Notes under the pieces: model-generated
Seen by the model: the letters and a program-made list of their open reading frames with translations, nothing else
What the model was told of the DNA's origin: nothing
Database searches by the model: none
In this document: positions 1-4,072 of the stretch, one piece after another
Layout of the letters: each line of letters opens with the position of its first letter
How positions within the stretch are numbered: the stretch's first letter is position 1
Translations under genes and position numbers: made by a program
Origin: an uncultured Erysipelotrichaceae bacterium
GTDB lineage: Bacteria; Bacillota_I; Bacilli_A; Erysipelotrichales; Erysipelotrichaceae
Direction: 5' to 3'
Length of the DNA: 6,059 nucleotides
Assembly: GCA_902796465.1 (NCBI GenBank)
Contig: CADBPK010000259.1
Location: 1-6,059 of the forward strand

Positions 1-20
1 AATGACAGGATCCTGCTTTC

Positions 21-24
21 GGAG
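21..24 (+). promoter_or_regulatory. Shine-Dalgarno of ybaK
   Basis: GGAG lies 7 nt upstream of the ATG at 32. It decides between this start and the in-frame ATG at 2. Confidence 0.6.
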
Positions 25-31
25 TAAGACA

Positions 32-508
32 ATGAAAGAGAAGAAGACAAATGCCATGCGCATGCTGGAAAGCGCCGGTATTCCGTATACAGAACATGTT
101 TACGATGCTTCCGACGGGCATATAGATGCTGTTTCCGTTGCGGCAAAATGCGGCATGGATCCCGCAATGGTATTCAAAACACTGGTTACCGCAGGAAGTG
201 ACCGGGAACATTATGTATTTGTGATCCCGGCGGAAAATGAACTTGATCTGAAGAAATGCGCCAAAGCCGCAGGCGTCAAGAATGTAGAGATGATCCCGGT
301 AAAGGAACTTTTGCCCCTGACCGGATATATCCGCGGCGGATGCAGTCCCGTCGGAATGAAAAAACAATTCCGGACATTCTTTGATGAAACAGCTATATTG
401 TTCGATACGATCTATGTTTCCGGCGGTAAGATAGGGCTGCAGATCGAAGCTTCTGTTGATTCTTTACTGAAGATCACAGGCGGAAGTATGGCAGATCTGA
501 CAAGATGA
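32..508 (+). CDS. ybaK: YbaK/EbsC-family Cys-tRNA(Pro) deacylase
   Basis: Predicted 158-residue cytoplasmic trans-editing enzyme. Characterised family members hydrolyse Cys-tRNA(Pro), which prolyl-tRNA synthetase makes by mistake. The protein aligns from end to end with E. coli YbaK as I remember it, and its length is normal for the family (about 155-160). Visible landmarks are VFKTLV at residues 47-52 with the invariant lysine K49, the LDLKK segment at 71-75, GYIRGGCSPVGMKK at 98-111, and IYVSGGKIGLQIE at 127-139. I chose the ATG at 32 because GGAG lies at 21-24, 7 nt upstream, and because family N-termini begin at about this point; the in-frame ATG at 2 would add ten unrelated residues and has no visible ribosome site within the window. 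The gene ends in its own terminator and is probably transcribed apart from the wall gene downstream. Family assignment is very secure; the exact tRNA substrate is inferred from the family. Confidence 0.93.
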   Translation: MKEKKTNAMRMLESAGIPYTEHVYDASDGHIDAVSVAAKCGMDPAMVFKTLVTAGSDREHYVFVIPAENELDLKKCAKAAGVKNVEMIPVKELLPLTGYIRGGCSPVGMKKQFRTFFDETAILFDTIYVSGGKIGLQIEASVDSLLKITGGSMADLTR

Positions 509-530
509 CATCCTGAGGGATGTTTTTCTT
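508..530 (+). terminator. Intrinsic terminator of ybaK
   Basis: A 6-bp stem ACATCC (508-513) / GGATGT (518-523) with tetraloop TGAG is followed by a T-rich tail (TTTCTT, 524-529). The stem starts within the ybaK stop codon. It should insulate ybaK from the M23 gene that follows. Confidence 0.75.
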
Positions 531-563
531 TTGGTTATTAATGCCATGAAAGTCAGAAGATAA

Positions 564-572
564 TGCTATAAT
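564..572 (+). promoter_or_regulatory. Extended -10 promoter of the M23 hydrolase gene
   Basis: TGCTATAAT at 564-572 is a perfect extended -10 (TGn followed by TATAAT at 567-572). The -35 region is poor: the nearest match is ATGAAA at 546-551 with a short 15-nt spacer, which is tolerable for an extended -10 promoter. With 7 nt after the box, transcription is predicted to start at or next to A580, the first base of the second ATG. The box also overlaps the ATG at 571, so a transcript from this promoter cannot contain that codon. Confidence 0.65.
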
Positions 573-579
573 GAACGTT

Positions 580-2274
580 ATGAAAAAGAATAAATGGATA
601 GCGGTAATCGCAGCGGCTGTATTATGCATACCCTCAGGAAACATGATACGGACCAGCGCGGAACCTGATTATACAGATACGGAATACTGGACAGAGAAAT
701 GTCTGAGCAGCGATCACGTTCCCGCTTCAGACTATGAGGCATGCCAGGCGTACAGGGAGTATATGGGCGGCACATCGGAAGATCTGCAGAAAAAGCTGGA
801 AGCAATTGAAAGCAAGCGGGGAGAGATCGAGTCCAATATCAGCGAGTATGGTGAAAAGATCAAGGAATATCAGAGCGCGGCGGAAGAACTGACAGGTGAC
901 GTCCGCACGCTGAATGCGGAAGTAAATGAACTGCAGGCAAAGATCGATGACCAGCAGGAACTGATTGATGAGAAACAGAAGGAAATTGACGAGAAACAAC
1001 AGGAGATCGATAAGGTTTCCGTCAAGGTAAAGGAAAGAATGGTGCGGAATCAGCCGGTCATGCGGGTGAATCCGTTTATCGATATCCTCATGGATTCAAA
1101 ATCTTTTGACCAGCTGCTGCGGACCCTGATGGGGATCCGTTCGATCACGAACAGCGACCGTCATGCGATCGATCAGATCATGGATATGATGGACGGACTG
1201 AAACAGGCAAAAAAAGAACTGGAAGAGATCCGGGAATCCATTGAAAAAGATAAGGAAGAAGCGGAAGTCAAACGGAATACCGTTGTGCAAAAACAGCAGG
1301 ATCTGATCGAAAAACGTTATGAAGCGCAGGTGATCCAGGAAGCTTTTGAAAAGCAGTACGCTGACCTGGAAGCACAGGGCAACAGGGTTGCGACAGATAT
1401 CGATTCCATTCAGGACACTATGAATGATCTCGCTGATCTCGGTGTGCTGGATGATATTCCGGACACGGGGATCGATCCCAACTATGAACCGGAACCGACA
1501 CCTGAGCCAACACCTGAACCTACTCCCGAACCGACGCCTGAACAAACACCGGAAGTAACGCCGGAAAGCACAGAGAATCCGGAAGCGACGGAAACCCCGT
1601 CAGGAGAGCCGACTCCGACCCCGTCAGGCACGGAAAATCCGGAAGTGACACCGACGCCTGAACCGACGCCGGAAGCGACACCTGAGCCAACCCCGGAATC
1701 CGGAACAGGCGCAGGCAGCGGCATCGGATGGGTACATCCTGTTCCCGGTGCCTACAGAAGCGCAGGAACATGGTATTATTTCGGCGGAGGCGTGCATCTC
1801 GGCATCGACCTGGCCGGTGTTCCCCAGGGAACAACGATCCGTGCGGTGGCGAACGGTGTTGTCATCAAGAGCGCTGACGGCTGCAGAGTCGGATACCTCG
1901 GCAGCGGATGCGTAGGTACAGGCGGATCCTGGGGCGGCGGCAACCAGGTATTCCTGCTGTCCAAGGTCAACGGCGGGCTGTATGCAATCAAATACTGTCA
2001 CATGCAGTACGGATCACCGGTCAAGACCGGAACGATCGTCAATGCTGGTGATTATGTCGGCAGGCTCGGCGCAACGGGCAACGTTACCGGTCCGCATGTT
2101 CACATTGAAATCATGTATCTCGGTGATGCATCCAATTTTGCGAATTACGCCAGGACCTGGAACGGCGATCTTGCCTTTGGATGCGGCTGGACCACAGCAG
2201 GCCTCAGAAGGAGATGCGACAGCGGCGTAGGTGCTCCCTGCCGCATACGTCCTGAAACCGTATTTGGATATTGA
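580..2274 (+). CDS. Secreted coiled-coil/M23 peptidoglycan hydrolase (PcsB/EnvC-like N-domain)
   Basis: Predicted exported murein endopeptidase of 564 residues. A signal peptide (KK, hydrophobic core, likely cut after TSA near residue 27) is followed by a short segment with two cysteines (C41, C55). A long coiled coil (about 65-285) carries the hinge typical of PcsB/EnvC proteins (SKSFDQLLRTLMGIRSI, 173-189). A PEPT-rich linker spans about 303-373 and a C-terminal M23/LytM domain about 385-564. The M23 metal and catalytic residues look intact: HLGID (H406, D410), YCHMQY (H474) and TGPHVHIE (H506, H508). Family members cut peptide cross-links, and PcsB/EnvC coiled coils are controlled by FtsEX, so a role in division or wall remodelling is inferred. 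I chose the ATG at 580 over 571 because a -10 box covers 567-572. No good SD is seen. The mature protein has eight cysteines, many for an exported Bacillota protein. Hydrolase assignment is secure; FtsEX control is not shown. Confidence 0.88.
   Translation: MKKNKWIAVIAAAVLCIPSGNMIRTSAEPDYTDTEYWTEKCLSSDHVPASDYEACQAYREYMGGTSEDLQKKLEAIESKRGEIESNISEYGEKIKEYQSAAEELTGDVRTLNAEVNELQAKIDDQQELIDEKQKEIDEKQQEIDKVSVKVKERMVRNQPVMRVNPFIDILMDSKSFDQLLRTLMGIRSITNSDRHAIDQIMDMMDGLKQAKKELEEIRESIEKDKEEAEVKRNTVVQKQQDLIEKRYEAQVIQEAFEKQYADLEAQGNRVATDIDSIQDTMNDLADLGVLDDIPDTGIDPNYEPEPTPEPTPEPTPEPTPEQTPEVTPESTENPEATETPSGEPTPTPSGTENPEVTPTPEPTPEATPEPTPESGTGAGSGIGWVHPVPGAYRSAGTWYYFGGGVHLGIDLAGVPQGTTIRAVANGVVIKSADGCRVGYLGSGCVGTGGSWGGGNQVFLLSKVNGGLYAIKYCHMQYGSPVKTGTIVNAGDYVGRLGATGNVTGPHVHIEIMYLGDASNFANYARTWNGDLAFGCGWTTAGLRRRCDSGVGAPCRIRPETVFGY
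1486..1698 (+). repeat. PEPT-coding repeat tract (linker of the M23 protein)
   Basis: Imperfect tandem 6- and 12-nt units (variants of CCGACGCCTGAA) encode a Pro-Glu-Pro-Thr linker of about 70 residues, interrupted by a Ser/Asn/Gly-containing section. This is a flexible wall-spanning spacer. On the opposite strand it gives spurious Gly-Ser-Val-rich open frames that are not genes. Confidence 0.85.
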
Positions 2275-2278
2275 ATTC

Positions 2279-2302
2279 AGTCCGGAAAAAAACCGGACTT
2301 TT
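2279..2302 (+). terminator. Intrinsic terminator of the M23 hydrolase gene
   Basis: A perfect 7-bp stem AGTCCGG (2279-2285) / CCGGACT (2293-2299) encloses a loop of seven A and starts 4 nt after the stop codon. The T-tail is only four T and is followed by a run of six A, so termination may be leaky and allow some read-through into capA. Confidence 0.7.
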
Positions 2303-2323
2303 AAAAAAGCCGGGATTGCCCCT

Positions 2324-2351
2324 TTGGAATCTGTCCGGAATGGGGTAAAAT
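2324..2351 (+). promoter_or_regulatory. Putative sigma-A-type promoter of the CapA-like gene
   Basis: TTGGAA (2324-2329) and TAAAAT (2346-2351) are separated by 16 nt; each is close to the -35 and -10 consensus. Predicted transcription starts near 2358, giving a leader of about 24 nt that contains the SD. A copy of GTCCGGAA (2333-2340) sits in the spacer and repeats the sequence at 2280-2287. Confidence 0.5.
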
Positions 2352-2370
2352 AGAAAACCGTAATGTAAAC

Positions 2371-2375
2371 AGGAG
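2371..2375 (+). promoter_or_regulatory. Shine-Dalgarno of the CapA-like gene
   Basis: AGGAG lies 6 nt upstream of the ATG at 2382. It fixes the start, and it contrasts with the missing SD of the preceding M23 gene. Confidence 0.75.
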
Positions 2376-2381
2376 CTGCAG

Positions 2382-3581
2382 ATGACGATAAAGAGAAAAA
2401 AGCTGAAAAAGGGAGTCAGATCGGTACTGGCTGTATTATGTGCAGCAGTGCTGTTGTACGGAGGTTCCCGTGTATTCAGCTCAATGAATAAAAAACCAGA
2501 ACCGGCAGCGGCGGAAACGCCGGAGCCGACACCGGAACCTACACCTACACCTACGCCGGAGCCGACACCGGAACCGGACAAAAAGATCTCGCTTTTCCTG
2601 ACCGGGGATGCGCTGATCCATGAATCGGTCTACGAGGACGCAAGAAATGATGACGGGACGTTTGATTTTGCCAAACAGCTGGACAGTGTCGGAAATATCG
2701 CTTCCAAATATGATCTGGCCTATTACAACCAGGAAACGATCCTCGGCGGAAGCGAACTGGGACTTTCCGGATATCCGACATTTAACAGTCCGTATGAATT
2801 TGGTGATTATATGGTTTCCAAAGGATTCAACCTCGTATCGACGGCAAACAACCACTGCCTCGATAAAGGGCTGAAGGGACTGGAGAATTCCTATAACTAC
2901 TGGAAAAAGCAGAAGGGGGTGATCATGCAGGGGACCAATCTGTCCCAGGAGGATTATGATGAGATCCCTGTCGGTGAATGCAACGGGATCACTTATGCCT
3001 TCCTGTCCTGGTGTGAACATACGAACGGAATCCGTGCACCGTATGCATACTCAGTTAATTATTATCCCGGGCATGTTGAGGAAATAGTGAATAAAGTTAA
3101 AAAAGCAGACGGAATGGCAGATGTAGTCATCGTTGCCATGCACTGGGGAACAGAGTATTCCCACGGCATCAACAATGATCAGAAGTATCTCGCCGATGAG
3201 CTGACCAAAGCCGGTGCGGATATTATTATCGGCAATCACCCGCATGATATCGAACCGTTTGAATGGGTCAACGGAAAACCTGTATTCTACGCGATGGGAA
3301 ATATGATCGCCACCCAGCTCGATACGGACAACCAGATCGGGATGGTCGGCGCGCTGGATATCACAAAAAAACCGGACGGGGAGATCGTGATCGACAACGT
3401 CAGGGCAGATCTGATCTACACCTATACAGAAGGCGTATATCCCGCGCTGCGCTACAATGTCAAAACATATCTGTTCTCTGAACTGACAGATGAGATCCTG
3501 CCGGATCATGAGGCATTATACGAACAATATAAAAATATTATTACCTCGGTGGATAATAATATTCAGATCGGCGGTGTCTGA
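2382..3581 (+). CDS. CapA-family (PGA_cap) membrane-anchored metallophosphatase-like protein
   Basis: This 399-residue protein has a basic N-terminus, one hydrophobic segment (about 11-28, no lipobox) that should act as a membrane anchor, a PEPT linker (46-65) and an extracytoplasmic CapA domain (about 68-375). The family's metallophosphatase-like motifs are present in order: LTGDALIH (73-80), YNQET (115-119), STANNHCLDKG (153-163), HWGTEYSHG (254-262), GNHPHD (284-289) and FYAMGN (302-307). In Bacillus, CapA works with CapB and CapC in poly-gamma-glutamate capsule export; no capB, capC or capD gene is present in this window, so a capsule role is unproven and the gene is best treated as a stand-alone CapA homologue of unknown substrate. 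It has its own promoter and a good SD, and follows another PEPT-linker wall protein. Its stop codon directly abuts that of the convergent gene. Family call is firm; biochemical function is open. Confidence 0.9.
   Translation: MTIKRKKLKKGVRSVLAVLCAAVLLYGGSRVFSSMNKKPEPAAAETPEPTPEPTPTPTPEPTPEPDKKISLFLTGDALIHESVYEDARNDDGTFDFAKQLDSVGNIASKYDLAYYNQETILGGSELGLSGYPTFNSPYEFGDYMVSKGFNLVSTANNHCLDKGLKGLENSYNYWKKQKGVIMQGTNLSQEDYDEIPVGECNGITYAFLSWCEHTNGIRAPYAYSVNYYPGHVEEIVNKVKKADGMADVVIVAMHWGTEYSHGINNDQKYLADELTKAGADIIIGNHPHDIEPFEWVNGKPVFYAMGNMIATQLDTDNQIGMVGALDITKKPDGEIVIDNVRADLIYTYTEGVYPALRYNVKTYLFSELTDEILPDHEALYEQYKNIITSVDNNIQIGGV
2517..2576 (+). repeat. PEPT-coding repeat tract (linker of the CapA-like protein)
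   Basis: Short tandem units of Thr-Pro-Glu-Pro codons (with a TPTPTP section) lie between the membrane anchor and the CapA domain. They closely resemble, in sequence and codon use, the longer tract in the upstream M23 gene about 0.8 kb away in the same orientation. Confidence 0.8.
3531..3563 (-). terminator. Candidate terminator of the XpaC-like gene, inside capA
   Basis: On the minus strand a 10-bp all-A/T stem (3554-3563 with 3534-3543), extendable by a C-G pair and a wobble pair after one mismatch, is followed by TTTTT at 3535-3531 and more T-rich sequence. It begins 19 nt beyond the stop codon at 3582. The stem is weak in stability, so the call is tentative. It lies wholly within the last codons of the capA-like gene. 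Confidence 0.45.
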
Positions 3582-4022
3582 TCAGAGGTGATGCAGTCTG
3601 AAGCGCTCTTCCAGCGCTTCTTTTGCTTCTCTGGCCTTGACTTCCGCGTTGGCGTCACTGATCTCATCCTGCGGCAGGATCTCCATGATGATCTCCATCG
3701 TGCCGATAAATTCCTGCAGTGTATTGAGCAGTTTGACCTTCACTTTTTTCAGTTCCTCAAAATTCCAGCTGGTTTCCAGTTTGAGATAGTTCTCCATGAT
3801 CATATTCAGGAAGGGAAGATAGCGGTCATAAAAACGGTCCAGTTCCTTTTCACCGCTGTCAAACCAGTACTGCAGATCTCTCAGATCCCGGAACTTCTTC
3901 AGCATGGCTGCGATCTGTTCCTTTATTTCCGCATCATAGATCTTTTCCCGGCACAGCTCCATATAGCGGATGTATTCACCGGCCTGTTTCATATGGAGTT
4001 CTTTTTTCTCTTCGTTATTCAT
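3582..4022 (-). CDS. Small helical protein, XpaC-like (5-bromo-4-chloroindolyl phosphate hydrolysis family)
   Basis: Predicted 146-residue soluble, charged, all-helical protein with no signal peptide or membrane segment. The central pattern FYDRYLPFLNMIMENYLKLE (64-83), followed by a helix and a terminal acidic DEISDANAEV stretch (119-128), resembles the C-terminal part of XpaC-like proteins as I remember them. Full XpaC proteins are often longer, with N-terminal membrane segments, and usually sit beside telA; neither is seen here. The biochemical role is unknown and the historical family name is not proof of activity. I chose the ATG at 4022 because the longer frame from 4064 would start inside the terminator of the upstream peptidase gene, and because a good promoter points to a start at 4022. 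No SD is visible. The gene converges on capA with zero intergenic bases. The gene is likely real; its family is moderately supported. Confidence 0.62.
   Translation of the reverse strand: MNNEEKKELHMKQAGEYIRYMELCREKIYDAEIKEQIAAMLKKFRDLRDLQYWFDSGEKELDRFYDRYLPFLNMIMENYLKLETSWNFEELKKVKVKLLNTLQEFIGTMEIIMEILPQDEISDANAEVKAREAKEALEERFRLHHL
3600..3624 (+). terminator. Terminator of the CapA-like gene, inside the XpaC-like gene
   Basis: A perfect 7-bp stem GAAGCGC (3600-3606) / GCGCTTC (3614-3620) with a 7-nt loop is followed by TTTT and T-rich sequence. It begins 19 nt after the capA stop codon and lies entirely within the last 15 codons of the convergent gene. The tail is short, so efficiency is uncertain. 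Confidence 0.6.
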
Positions 4023-4028
4023 ATTCAC

Positions 4029-4057
4029 ATTGTAAAAAGAAACCGTGCGGTTTTCAA
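4029..4057 (-). promoter_or_regulatory. Promoter of the XpaC-like gene, nested in a terminator
   Basis: Read on the minus strand, TTGAAA (4057-4052) and TACAAT (4034-4029) are separated by exactly 17 nt; both hexamers match consensus at five of six positions. The -35 is in the loop of the upstream peptidase terminator and the -10 follows its T-tract. Six nt after the -10 comes the A of the ATG at 4022, predicting a leaderless transcript. Confidence 0.6.
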
Positions 4058-4067
4058 TCCGCACGGT
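4032..4067 (-). terminator. Intrinsic terminator of the prolyl oligopeptidase gene
   Basis: On the minus strand a perfect 9-bp GC-rich stem ACCGTGCGG (4067-4059) / CCGCACGGT (4050-4042) with an 8-nt loop is followed by TTCTTTTTA. It begins 5 nt after the stop codon. This is the strongest terminator in the window. Confidence 0.88.
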
Positions 4068-4072
4068 CTGTA

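Noticed and set aside
2..31. The ATG at 2 as the start of ybaK.
   Set aside because: The ten extra residues do not fit the family N-terminus, and GGAG at 21-24 is well placed for the ATG at 32.
571..579. The ATG at 571 as the start of the M23 gene.
   Set aside because: The first two bases of this ATG are the last two of the TATAAT box, so a transcript from that promoter cannot include it; the signal peptide reads better from 580. Upstream read-through would be needed to use it.
1486..1698. A CRISPR-like or regulatory tandem array.
   Set aside because: The periodicity is 6 and 12 nt, in frame, and fully explained by Pro-Glu-Pro-Thr codons; no unique spacers are present.
1482..1724. A minus-strand open frame encoding Gly-Ser-Gly-Val repeats.
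   Set aside because: It is the antisense reading of the PEPT linker repeat; low complexity keeps stops away, and no start signals are present.
2279..2338. An attenuator in which CCGGAC (2293-2298) switches between pairing with 2280-2285 and 2333-2338.
   Set aside because: The alternative partner is transcribed only after the terminator has formed, so it could not prevent termination; the self-complementary TCCGGA makes chance pairing likely.
4023..4064. The longer N-terminus of the XpaC-like gene from the ATG at 4064.
   Set aside because: The codon lies in the GC-rich terminator stem of the preceding gene, and the extra 14 residues are encoded by hairpin loop, stem and T-tract.
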